Part shown: piece by piece, positions 32,227 through 39,724 of the stretch | Layout of the letters: each line of letters begins with the position of its first letter | Position numbering within the stretch: the first letter of the stretch is position 1 | NCBI GenBank assembly: GCA_964386435.1 | Contig: CAYLSV010000030.1 | Coordinates: forward strand, 1-40,642 | From: CAYLSV01 sp964386435 | GTDB lineage: Bacteria > Planctomycetota > Phycisphaerae > Tepidisphaerales > Tepidisphaeraceae | Direction: 5' to 3' | DNA length: 40,642 nt | The notes under the pieces: model-generated | The model's input: only the letters and a program-made list of their open reading frames with translations | Database searches by the model: none | Told to the model about the DNA's origin: nothing | Program-made: the position numbers and the translations under genes

Positions 32227-33055
32227 GCCGCGCCTTTCTCGGCGTCGGCATCATCGACAGGCAGCGCCGCCAGCTCGGCGAGAAAGTCGGCGGCTGCCGG
32301 TTCGTCGTCAGTGATGGCGTCGGTGGTGGCGTCGGCGGCGGTGGGCGGTTCCTGCCGGTTTGCTGCTTCGGCCACCTCGGCGACATCGACGGCGTGCGGA
32401 NNNNNNNNNNCTCGGCGTCGGCATCATCGACCGGCAGCGCCGCCAGCTCGGCGAGGAAGTCGGCGGTGGCCGGTTCGTTGTCGGTGGTGGTGGCGGCGTT
32501 ATCGATGGGCGGTTCCTGCCGGTGTGCTGCTTGCTCGGCCACCTCGGCGACATCGACGGCGTGCGGATCGGCGGCGGGCTTCGTCGTCGTCGGCTTCGCC
32601 TTGGCCTCGGCGAGGGCGGCGGATAGCTGCGGCTCATGGCGGGCCTCTTCAACCTTCGCGTACGTGTCGCCGCTGCCAGTCGTCCAATGCTCAACGATAA
32701 TGCGGCAGACGCGTCCGGGAGCAAGTTCGTCCGCGAACGCCGAGGGCAAGTCGGCGAACCCGAGGGCGGCGGCCATGCGCTCGGCCTTGCGGCGTAGCTG
32801 CGGCTTCGGGTCCGGGTACAGGTGGCCGAACACACACCCGCGTTGGCCATTGTTCATGTCGCGATCCAGCAGCAGGTCGAACCGGACCCGCAGCGAATCG
32901 CGGCCGGATCGGCTGGTGACGGGTTCGGCCGAGGTGGCGATGGCGACGTAGGTGCCCTCGGGGATTAGGTCGTGGCGAGCCTCTTGTGCGGCGGCGGCGG
33001 CCATGCGGCGGCGGATGGCGGCAGCGTCGTTCTTGTTGTTGTTGATCATGTTCAT
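32223..33055 (-). CDS. DUF669/ssDNA-binding-like protein, interrupted by gap with duplicated tail
   Basis: The N-terminal 140 residues read DLIPEGTYVAIATSAEPVTSRSGRDSLRVRFDLL, RGCVFGHLYPD, RRKAERMAAALGF and GRVCRIIVEHWTTGSGDTYAKVEE. This is the layout of DUF669-type phage single-strand-binding or recombination-accessory proteins (an OB-like fold). The acidic tail contains a PHAVDVAEVAE ... ADFLAELAALPVDDADAE unit that appears twice, once on each side of the 10-N gap (32401-32410), ending EKGAA-stop at 32223. The two sides are out of phase with 10 Ns, so the gap length is a placeholder. An acidic C-terminal tail is typical of SSB-like proteins. It starts 4 bp after the DUF3820 stop and overlaps the primase start. 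Confidence 0.65.
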
Positions 33056-33059
33056 GGAG

Positions 33060-33404
33060 TCAGTGGTGGAAGGGGTTATCAGTCGGCGGCATCGCGGCCA
33101 ACATCTCGGCGAGGGGGTCGCCGCCCATGTCGAGGTTCACGACGTCGGCGGGGTCGCGGGGGCGGCTGGTTCGCGTTGTTGACGACGGCTCGGGCCTCGG
33201 GTGGTCGGCGGGCTGTTCGCCGAGGCTTAGGGCTAGGGCGGCCCGCAGTTCGGAGCGGGCATTTTCGAGGGTCTTCAGGCACCAACGGCGGTAGCCTGTC
33301 GGCAGGTCGCCGAGGGCGCGGCCGGCATGTTTGCCGAACGGCATTTCGATGCCCTTGGCTTGGCGGACCATCCGGGGCATCTCGGCGGCGGGGACGCGCT
33401 TCAT
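33060..33404 (-). CDS. DUF3820-domain protein
   Basis: The 114-residue product begins KRVPAAEMPRMVRQAKGIEMPFGKHAGRALGDLPTGYRRWCLKTL. The 'MPFGK..G..l.dlP..Y..W.l' block is the DUF3820 signature found as a stand-alone protein or next to exonuclease domains in phages and mobile elements. The remainder is an acidic, Pro-rich tail ending in LDMGGDPLAEMLAAMP. ATG 33402-33404 overlaps the stop of the upstream HTH gene (ATGA). A much longer open frame exists upstream but lacks similarity, so this start is preferred. The biochemical role is unknown; its position suggests a replication or recombination accessory. Confidence 0.75.
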   Translation of the reverse strand: MKRVPAAEMPRMVRQAKGIEMPFGKHAGRALGDLPTGYRRWCLKTLENARSELRAALALSLGEQPADHPRPEPSSTTRTSRPRDPADVVNLDMGGDPLAEMLAAMPPTDNPFHH

Positions 33405-33649
33405 TGGGCGTCCTTTTTCTTCGATGCGCGGGGGAAGTAGCCAAGTTCCCGCCCGGCGGCCACCGCCTCGGCGAGTTTGGCGAGGCCTTCCGCGTCGTAG
33501 TAGTCGCGGCGGCCAACTCGCGTCTGTGGGGCGGGGAGTTGGTTGCGATCCTGCACGGCGGCCCGGAGCGTGCCGGGTGCGATGTCGAGTTCTCTCGCCG
33601 CCTCGGCGAGGGTGAGAAGGCGTTGCAGCTTGGCGTTCATTGCGTTCAT
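33401..33649 (-). CDS. Excisionase/AlpA-like helix-turn-helix protein
   Basis: The 82-residue protein has a MerR/Xis-like HTH: LLTLAEAARELDIAPGTLRAAVQDRNQLPAPQTRVGRRDYYDAEGLAKLAEAV, with the wing-like 'G.r..y...dl..l' at the end. Such small proteins act as excisionases or as AlpA-type activators in phages, satellites and islands. It is the first gene of the replication operon, at the end opposite int. A second possible start lies three codons in. About 30 nt upstream is CTATAGG on the minus strand, a weak -10; no clear SD is seen. DNA upstream (33650-34104) is non-coding, with direct repeats. Confidence 0.7.
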   Translation of the reverse strand: MNAMNAKLQRLLTLAEAARELDIAPGTLRAAVQDRNQLPAPQTRVGRRDYYDAEGLAKLAEAVAAGRELGYFPRASKKKDAQ

Positions 33650-34104
33650 CGGGTTCTTTCGGTTGGGATGCTTTCCACGTTCCTATAGAGTGCCGCCGCC
33701 GCGACTTTCGCGGGGGCAACCCGACACAAACGCAAGTTCTTCGTCGATCAACCCCCGCGGCGAGAAAATCCCCGGCGGCTGTTGCATTCTCTGAAACTCT
33801 GAAACTTCGCAGCATCTTCAACCGTTGCCGGACACGGTGGGGTCCGGGGCTTCCCGGCCTACGCGGCCTTTGTTTTCGTCGAGGTCGTTCCCTGCCGCTT
33901 GCGTTTTTGTGTCGTCGATCAACGTCGAAACTGCGGCATCTCGTCGCGGCGGGCGGGGCTTGATCGGCGTCGTGAACGTGGTAGGTGGCCCCGGCTGCGC
34001 CGGGGGCGTGGCCGTTGGTGAAGTCGTCGCCTAGGCCTTCGTTCAATACGTGACGACGCCCCGGCCTTCGTGTGAGGGCCGGGGCGTTGGGATGTGTCGC
34101 CGCT
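33650..34104. other. Regulatory spacer upstream of the element operon
   Basis: I see no convincing gene here. It contains a 12-bp direct repeat TCGTCGATCAAC (33741-33752 and 33912-33923), a 17-bp copy (33886-33902) that is inverted relative to 29379-29395, and a hairpin ACGCCCCGGCC/GGCCGGGGCGT (34056-34066 and 34077-34087). It probably holds the operon promoter and operators. Confidence 0.45.
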
Positions 34105-34143
34105 CGTTTTGGGGTGGCGTTTTGGGGTGGGCTTTTAGGGTGG
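34105..34143 (+). promoter_or_regulatory. Right arm-type recombinase sites
   Basis: Three 13-nt units lie in perfect tandem: CGTTTTGGGGTGG (34105-34117), CGTTTTGGGGTGG (34118-34130) and GCTTTTAGGGTGG (34131-34143). The last two units match 27203-27228 with one substitution, in the same orientation. Confidence 0.65.
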
Positions 34144-34204
34144 TAGCGGCTCCGAATCGCCGTTTATGGGGTTCTAGGGCAGATATTGAGGGGTGAAATT
34201 TTGT

Positions 34205-34250
34205 TCCCAAACCAGGCGCGCTACCAAGCTGCGCTACGCCCCGTGATGTT
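34205..34250 (+). repeat. Attachment site attR (46-bp direct repeat, truncated tRNA half)
   Basis: This is identical to 27090-27135 and contains only the tRNA-Pro 5' half up to the anticodon loop. DNA beyond 34250 is therefore the original upstream flank of the tRNA gene. Confidence 0.9.
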
Positions 34251-34292
34251 TGTGAGTGGCGGAGGGTATGGTAGGCGGCGGGGGTGGGGGCG

Positions 34293-37199
34293 TCAGGGGG
34301 CGAGGGGGAGTTCGAGCCAGATGGTGGTGCCTTGGCCGGGGGTGGAGGTGAGGTGGGCGTGGCCGCCTTGGTGGCGGGCGAAGCGTTGGACGAGGGCCAG
34401 GCCCATGCCGGTGCCGCGGCCGTGGCGGTTGAGGCGGCGGAGGGGGCGGAAGACTTCGTCGTGGTGCTGCTCAGCGATGCCGATGCCATTGTCGCGGACG
34501 CCGATGGTGGCGCGGTCGCCGGTGGTGGTGGCGAATAGTTCGATGCGCGGCGGGTGGCCGGGGCGGGCGAAGTCGAGGGCGTTTTGCAGCAGGTGCGCCA
34601 GGGCCCGTCGCAGCCCGGCGGCGTCGGCGGCAACTCGCACATCCCGCGGCAGGTGGTCGGTGACGACCTCGGCCCCGGCGGCATCGAGGGCGGCTTCCAG
34701 ATCAGCGAGCGACAATGCGGCGACATCGGCAATAGCCACGGCCTCGGGGGGTGCGGCCTCCTCGGAGGCGTCGAGCCAGGCATCGAGCCGTGCCTCGGCG
34801 CGAACGGCTTCGGTGCGGAGGCGGTCGAGGGTTTTCGCGTCGCCGCCATCGCGGGCGAGCAAGTCGGCGTACTGCCGCAGGGCGCGGAGGGTTGGACGCA
34901 GCTCATAGGCCGCGGCGGGGCCGGCTTCGGTGGCTTCAAGCAATGCGGTCTCGGCACGGCGTTCGGCGGCGTCGGCCCGCTGCTCGGCGGCTTGTGTCTG
35001 CTGCCGTTCGCGGGCGGCGGCGTCACGGGCGTCGGCGAAACGGGCGGCGTCGGCGGCCTTGGTCAGCAGCAGCGGCGCGGCGTCGTCGAACTCACCCGCC
35101 GGGCCGGCGGCGGCGAACACTTCGTCGCCCATCGGCACCGCGGCGGCCGCCAGCGGCGGACGCCCTTCCCGGATGGCGGCGAGGTCGGTGTAAACGCCGG
35201 GCCGACCGGCTTCTTTGGCCCGCGCGATGGCCACCGTGGCGAAATGACGGCCACGGTCGTCGGCTTCGAGCAGGACATCGGTCGAGTGATCCCGCATCAC
35301 GACGGCGGTGGTCCCGCCGCTGGCCTGAATGCCGGCGGCGAGGGCGTCGGAGCGACTTGTCAGCGGCGGATCGAAGGCGGCCACCCGTTGGGCGGCGGCC
35401 TGGGTGCGGGCGGCCTCTTGCGTGGCCAGTTCGGCCTCGGTGCGGGCGAAGGCGGCGGCGGCTGTCGCTTCGGCGGCTTGACGCTCGGCGGTGGCGGCGG
35501 CGGCTTGGGCGTTCTGAACTTGTTGCTCGGTGGCGGTGAGCTTGTCGCCGAGGTCGGCGACCCGGGCGTCGAGGTCGGCGGCGTGGCGGGCGGCCTGCTC
35601 GGCGGCGGCTTGGAGCGTGGCACGCTGCGCTTCGGTGGCGGCGAGCTGTTCGCGCAGTTCCGGGGCGGCCTGGGCGTCGGGGGTGAGGGCGGTGACCTGT
35701 TCGGTGGCGAGTTTGGCCTGTTGCTCGACCGTGGTCAGGCGGGTGCCGAGGGTGGCGAGCTCGGCGAGCAGTTCGGCCTGCTTGGCAATGGAGTCTTCGG
35801 CCTGCCGGGTTGCCCGGGCGGCGGCTTGCTCGGCGGCCTGGGCGCGGGCGGTGGCGTCGTCCCGCTCGGCGGCGGCCTTGTCGAGCGAGGTCATGAGAAC
35901 CGACCGGGTGCGGCGGGCCTCGTCGCGCTCTCGCGTCAGCCGTGCGACGGCGGGATCGGGCACCGGCTCGGCGGCTTCGAGCCCGGCGAGCTTGGCCTCG
36001 ACGGCTTCGGCACGCTTCACGAGGTCGCGGCTCAGTTCCGCTTCCTGATTCAGTTGAGCGGCGAGCTTGTCGACCGTCTCGCGGCTGGCTTCCAGCTCGC
36101 GCTCGGCGGTTTCGGCGCGGCTGATGGCGACGGCGGCCGCGTCGGCGTCCTCGGCGTCGGCGTCTTCGAGTTCGTCGACCTGCCGACGCAGCGCGTCCCG
36201 CTCGGCGAGCAGCGCCGTCACGTCTTCGGCCGGTTGATCGCCGAGCGGGTCGTCGTCCCAAGCGGCTGACGCCGCCTGCTTGGCGTCGGCGAGTTGGCGG
36301 CTAACGGTCAGAAGCTGTGCGGCGAGTTCGTCGCGCTCCCGCTCGATGGCCGCCGTGTCCGGGGCGGCTTGCAGCTTGGCGGCGAGTTCGTCCCGCTCGG
36401 TGCGTTCGCGGCGCAGGGTGGCGAGGGTCCGCTGGGCCTCCTCCCGCTCGGCGGCGAGGGCGGCGGCGGCCTCATCACGCTCGGCTTGGACTTTGGCGGC
36501 GTCTTGCAGCTTGGCGGCGAAGGCGTCGCGCTCCTGCTTTGCTTCGGCGAGGTTTGCCCGCAGCGAGTCGAGCTCGGCGGCGGTGGCGGCGGTTTCGGTG
36601 CGGCCCTGCTCGGCCTCGCGGAGCCGCAGCGCGGCGGCGGCGAGGCGGCGGTCGAGCTGCTCGGCCTTTTTCTCCGACGCGGCGGCAACTTGCTGGGCCT
36701 CGGCGACCTGCTGCTCGGCGACGTCGGCGCGGTCGCGGCTTTGGCGGAGTTGTTGCCGCAGCCCCTCACTGGTGAGGCGGGCCTCGTCGAGTTGGTCGGG
36801 GTCGCCGGCGGGTTGGGCGTCGGCGGCGGCGCGGTCCATGAGCAGCACACCCCCCGCCGAGGTCGCCCCGGCCAGCAGCAGCGCCAGGCCGCTGGAGAGG
36901 TCGAGGCCGCCCAGCACCAGCGCCAGCACGAGGCCCCCGGCGAAGCACAGCCCCAGCGTGAGGTAGCCGGCCGTGGCCCCGGCGAGGCGGGCGACGAGGA
37001 TCGGGAACGCCGCCAGCAACACCGCCGCCACGGCGACATCAATCGGCCGGCCGTTCCACATCGGCACCGCCGCCAGCACCACGCCCAGCACCCCGGCGAT
37101 GGCCGCCAACGCCAGCGGCGACAACGGCACGTCCACGGCGTCGCTTTTGGGCGGTGCGTCGGCGGGCGCGGGTTGGGCGGGGGCGTCGGGCCGCGTCAT
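34293..37199 (-). CDS. Coiled-coil sensor kinase-like protein with Tyr at the phospho-His position
   Basis: The 968-residue protein has four N-terminal membrane helices (about 25-120), a very long Ala/Glu/Arg coiled coil (about 130-620), and a degenerate sensor domain resembling GAF (about 635-730). A HisKA-like helix pair and a HATPase_c domain (about 845-968) follow. The ATPase has N-box HLLQNALDFARPG, DNGIGI, and the RGTGMGLALVQRFARHQGG G2 region, so ATP binding looks intact. In the H-box the expected 'sHELRtPL' reads AYELRPTLRAL, with Y765 replacing the His. It may be a pseudo-kinase or signal in trans. No response-regulator gene is adjacent. ATG 37197-37199 lies 8 nt behind a TAGACT. Confidence 0.8.
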   Translation of the reverse strand: MTRPDAPAQPAPADAPPKSDAVDVPLSPLALAAIAGVLGVVLAAVPMWNGRPIDVAVAAVLLAAFPILVARLAGATAGYLTLGLCFAGGLVLALVLGGLDLSSGLALLLAGATSAGGVLLMDRAAADAQPAGDPDQLDEARLTSEGLRQQLRQSRDRADVAEQQVAEAQQVAAASEKKAEQLDRRLAAAALRLREAEQGRTETAATAAELDSLRANLAEAKQERDAFAAKLQDAAKVQAERDEAAAALAAEREEAQRTLATLRRERTERDELAAKLQAAPDTAAIERERDELAAQLLTVSRQLADAKQAASAAWDDDPLGDQPAEDVTALLAERDALRRQVDELEDADAEDADAAAVAISRAETAERELEASRETVDKLAAQLNQEAELSRDLVKRAEAVEAKLAGLEAAEPVPDPAVARLTRERDEARRTRSVLMTSLDKAAAERDDATARAQAAEQAAARATRQAEDSIAKQAELLAELATLGTRLTTVEQQAKLATEQVTALTPDAQAAPELREQLAATEAQRATLQAAAEQAARHAADLDARVADLGDKLTATEQQVQNAQAAAATAERQAAEATAAAAFARTEAELATQEAARTQAAAQRVAAFDPPLTSRSDALAAGIQASGGTTAVVMRDHSTDVLLEADDRGRHFATVAIARAKEAGRPGVYTDLAAIREGRPPLAAAAVPMGDEVFAAAGPAGEFDDAAPLLLTKAADAARFADARDAAARERQQTQAAEQRADAAERRAETALLEATEAGPAAAYELRPTLRALRQYADLLARDGGDAKTLDRLRTEAVRAEARLDAWLDASEEAAPPEAVAIADVAALSLADLEAALDAAGAEVVTDHLPRDVRVAADAAGLRRALAHLLQNALDFARPGHPPRIELFATTTGDRATIGVRDNGIGIAEQHHDEVFRPLRRLNRHGRGTGMGLALVQRFARHQGGHAHLTSTPGQGTTIWLELPLAP

Positions 37200-37207
37200 G
37201 GATCGCG

Positions 37208-37213
37208 AGTCTA
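37208..37213 (-). promoter_or_regulatory. -10-like TAGACT before the sensor kinase gene
   Basis: TAGACT on the minus strand ends 8 nt before the ATG (37197-37199). No SD is present. Confidence 0.4.
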
Positions 37214-37252
37214 AGGCACAACCCGCCGCCGCACGAAGCCGCCGGGCCGTCG

Positions 37253-37258
37253 TATCAT
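37253..37258 (+). promoter_or_regulatory. -10-like TATCAT before the FmdB gene
   Basis: TATCAT ends 5 nt before the ATG at 37264. It lies in the 64-bp divergent spacer with the sensor kinase gene. Confidence 0.45.
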
Positions 37259-37263
37259 GAAGC

Positions 37264-37491
37264 ATGCCCGTTTACGAATACCGCTGCCAGTGCGGCAACC
37301 GCTTCGAGAAGCTCGCCCGCCGCATGCTCTCCGCCGGCCAGGACAAGCAGGACTGCCCCAAGTGCGCCAAGCCCGCCCCGCGGGCGCTGAGCGTCTGCAA
37401 CGCCGCGAGTGACACGAAACAGCAGCAGGAGGTCGCCCCGCCCACCTGCGGCACCTGCGGCTTGCCGGGCGGGCCGTGTGTGATGAATTAG
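37264..37491 (+). CDS. FmdB-family zinc-ribbon protein
   Basis: The 75-residue protein begins MPVYEYRCQCGNRFEKL, the FmdB-type start, and has a CxC...CPKC zinc ribbon (QCGNRFE ... DCPKCAKPAPRALSV). A second Cys set in the tail reads PPTCGTCGLPGGPC. FmdB proteins are small putative regulators; their function is not settled. It is divergent from the sensor kinase gene and is followed by a heptamer array and pheT. Confidence 0.85.
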   Translation: MPVYEYRCQCGNRFEKLARRMLSAGQDKQDCPKCAKPAPRALSVCNAASDTKQQQEVAPPTCGTCGLPGGPCVMN

Positions 37492-37494
37492 TGG

Positions 37495-37592
37495 TTGGTC
37501 CTTTGTCCTTTGTCCTTCGTTCTTGGTGATGATGGCGAGGTCGTCTGCTGAACAAAGGACCAGGAACAAAGGACAAAGAACCAACGACCAAC
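37495..37592. repeat. Heptanucleotide inverted repeat before pheT
   Basis: The left arm runs in 7-nt register (TTGGTCC, TTTGTCC, TTTGTCC, TTCGTTC, TTGGTGA; 37495-37529) and the right arm likewise (AACAAAG, GACCAGG, AACAAAG, GACAAAG, AACCAAC, GACCAAC; 37551-37592). The arms are imperfect inverted partners. The repeat ends 12 bp before the pheT ATG. Confidence 0.85.
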
Positions 37593-37598
37593 TACCTT
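37593..37598 (+). promoter_or_regulatory. -10-like TACCTT before pheT
   Basis: TACCTT ends 6 nt before the ATG at 37605 and directly follows the heptamer repeat. No SD is present. Confidence 0.4.
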
Positions 37599-37604
37599 GT
37601 CGGC

Positions 37605-39611
37605 ATGAAGATCAGTCGGGACTGGCTCGGGGATTGGCTGGCCGAGGTGCCGGCGACGGACGTGATCGTCGAGGCGATGACGATGGCGGGCTTCCCGATC
37701 GAAGACGTCGAGGAGGTGGCGGGTGACACCGTCTACGACGTCGAGGTGACGAGCAACCGGCCGGACCTGCTCAGCCACGAGGGGGTGGCGCGGGAAATCG
37801 CCGGGCTGACTGGGGCGACGTTCGGGCTGCTGGATTTCAAGCTGGAGATGGTGGCCGAGCCGGCGGCGGACGTGGCGGCGGTGGCGATTGACGTGCCGGC
37901 GGCGCTTTGCCCGCACTTCACGCTGCGGGTGCTGCGGAACGTGAGGGTCGGGCCTTCGCCGGAGCTTGTGCGAAAGCGATTGGAGGCGATTGGGCAGCGG
38001 CCGATCAGCAACGTGGTGGACGCGACGAACTACGCCATGTTCGCCCTCGGCCAGCCGAGCCACGCGTTCGATCTGGCCAGAGTGCCCGGCGGCCGGGTGA
38101 CGGTGCGGCACGCGACCGCCGGCGAGCCACTCACCACGCTCGACGGTCACGCCCGATCGCTGTCACCGGCGATGGTCGTGGTGGCCGACGAGGCGCGGGC
38201 GTCGTCGCTCGCCGGGGTGATGGGTGGGCTTGAGTCGGAGGTCGGCGAGGCGACGACGGACGTGCTGCTGGAGGTCGCCCGGTGGGACCCGCTCAACGTC
38301 CGCACCACCGCCCGGCAGCTTGGCCTGCAGAGCGAGGCGAGCTACCGCTTCGAGCGGACCACCCCCGCCCCCGGCGTGAAGCGGACAAGCGATTATGTCG
38401 CCTACCTGATCCAGCAGTGGGCCGGGGCGACGGTGCTGGACGGGTACGCCGAGGCGGGCAGCGACGAGTTCCAGACACACGAGGTGACGCTGCGGCCCGG
38501 CCGGCTGCGGCGGCTGCTGGGCGTGGACGTGCCGACAAGCGAAGCCTTCGATGTGCTGCACAAACTCTTTCTCCACCCCCGGCTCGACGGCGAGGCCATC
38601 GTCTGCACCGTGCCGGCGTACCGGATCGACGTGCGCATTGAGGAGGATTTGATCGAGGAAGTCGCCCGCGGCATCGGGTACGACCGCATCCCGACGAAGC
38701 AGTCGCTGGACATCACCCTTGCCACGCCCGACCCGACGCGGGTGGCGCAGAACCTGGTCCGCACGACGCTGGCCGGGTGCGGGTTGAGCGAGGCGGTGAC
38801 GTTCAGCTTCGCCCCCGACGCGGTGGCCGAGGCGTTTTTGCCAACGGGTTGCAAGCTGCAGCGGGTGGACGGCAAGGTCCGCAAGGCCGACGCCAATCTG
38901 CGGCCGAGCCTGCTGCCGGGGCTGCTGGAGGCCGTGCGGCGGAACGAGGCCCTGGGCACCGACGGCGTCCGCCTGTTCGAGACAGGCAGCGCGTTCTGGT
39001 ATGACGCCGACGGCACGCCCGTTGAGCACGCGAAGCTCGGCATGGCCGGCGGCACCTACGCGAGCCTGCGTGGGGCCGTGGAGGCCGTGCTGGGCCGCCT
39101 CGACGCCGCCCGGCCGGTGACGGTCCGCCCCACCAGCCACCCCGGCTATGGCGAAGGGGCGTGCGGCGAGGTGATTTGGGGCGACCAGCCGGTCGGTCAC
39201 ATCGGCAACTGCTCGGCGGCGGTGGCCAAGGCGCTGGGGCTCAAAGATGTCGTCGCCGTCGCGGAACTGGCGTTGCCGGCGCTCTTGGCGGGCCACGTCG
39301 CGACGCCGACGAACCGGCCGCTTCAAAAATTCCCGCCGGTGGTGCGGGACGTGTCGGTGGTGGTGCCGGAGCAGGTGCCCTACGCCGATGTCGAGCGGGC
39401 GTTGCGGTCGGCCGAGCCGGCGGATTTGGAAAGCGTCCGCCACGTCACCACCTACCGCGGCAAGCCGCTGGCCAAGGGGCAGAAGTCGGTGACGCTGCAA
39501 CTGGTTTTCCGCAGCCCCGACGGCACGCTCCGCGGCGAGGATGTCGACGCCGCCGTCGCCCGTGCGACCGAGGCGGCGAAGACGCTGGCATCAACACTCG
39601 CAGCGTCTTGA
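37605..39611 (+). CDS. pheT: Phenylalanine-tRNA ligase beta subunit, short form
   Basis: PheT pairs with PheS to charge tRNA-Phe. The 668-residue sequence shows MKISRDWLGDWL, the VYDVEVTSNRPDLLSHEGVAREIAG block, the B3/B4 editing domain (ISNVVDATNYAMFALGQPSHAFDLARV, LTTLDGHARSL, SSLAGVMGGLESEV, RTTARQLGLQSEASYRFERTTP), B5 (LRRLLGVDVPTSEAF), the core (IEEDLIEEVARGIGYDRIPTKQ), and the C-terminal FDX-ACB domain (NRPLQKFPPVVRDVSVVV...VRHVTTYRGKPLAKGQKSVTLQLVFR). The N-terminal tRNA-binding (EMAP/Trbp111-like) insertion present in roughly 790-residue bacterial PheT is absent. No pheS lies within the window. ATG 37605 follows a TACCTT by 6 nt. Confidence 0.93.
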   Translation: MKISRDWLGDWLAEVPATDVIVEAMTMAGFPIEDVEEVAGDTVYDVEVTSNRPDLLSHEGVAREIAGLTGATFGLLDFKLEMVAEPAADVAAVAIDVPAALCPHFTLRVLRNVRVGPSPELVRKRLEAIGQRPISNVVDATNYAMFALGQPSHAFDLARVPGGRVTVRHATAGEPLTTLDGHARSLSPAMVVVADEARASSLAGVMGGLESEVGEATTDVLLEVARWDPLNVRTTARQLGLQSEASYRFERTTPAPGVKRTSDYVAYLIQQWAGATVLDGYAEAGSDEFQTHEVTLRPGRLRRLLGVDVPTSEAFDVLHKLFLHPRLDGEAIVCTVPAYRIDVRIEEDLIEEVARGIGYDRIPTKQSLDITLATPDPTRVAQNLVRTTLAGCGLSEAVTFSFAPDAVAEAFLPTGCKLQRVDGKVRKADANLRPSLLPGLLEAVRRNEALGTDGVRLFETGSAFWYDADGTPVEHAKLGMAGGTYASLRGAVEAVLGRLDAARPVTVRPTSHPGYGEGACGEVIWGDQPVGHIGNCSAAVAKALGLKDVVAVAELALPALLAGHVATPTNRPLQKFPPVVRDVSVVVPEQVPYADVERALRSAEPADLESVRHVTTYRGKPLAKGQKSVTLQLVFRSPDGTLRGEDVDAAVARATEAAKTLASTLAAS

Positions 39612-39724
39612 GAAGCCGCGGCTTCTGGGGCCTCGCCAAAATCCCCGCCGCTGGCCCGGCGTTTGCCGACGGCTATGCAGTCGCACGGCGTCATGGTGAC
39701 GTCGCCCGACGGAGATCAAACCCC

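Larger units (their letters stand above)
27090..34250 (+). mobile_element. Integrative element (about 7.1 kb) in tRNA-Pro, satellite-like
   Basis: The boundaries are the 46-bp att repeats. Just inside each end are tandem 13-nt arm-type motifs. The content is: one hypothetical gene and a tyrosine-recombinase-like gene on the plus strand; a convergent six-gene operon with excisionase-like HTH, DUF3820, DUF669-like, AEP primase, DnaB-like helicase and winged-helix genes; and a non-coding block with iteron-like repeats between them. No virion, packaging, conjugation or obvious cargo gene is present. The integrase plus Xis/AlpA-like regulator plus primase-helicase set resembles phage-inducible chromosomal islands and other satellites, or an integrated plasmid-like replicon. 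Two 10-N gaps lie inside it. The satellite label is inference. Confidence 0.85.

Noticed and set aside
33405..34046. Upstream extension of the DUF3820 gene to 34046
   Set aside because: The extension is Arg/Pro-rich, overlaps the HTH gene in another frame, and the ATGA overlap at 33401-33404 gives a natural start.
34554..36269. Gly-rich plus-strand frame opposite the sensor kinase
   Set aside because: It is an antisense artefact of the Ala/Glu/Arg coiled coil; no motifs.
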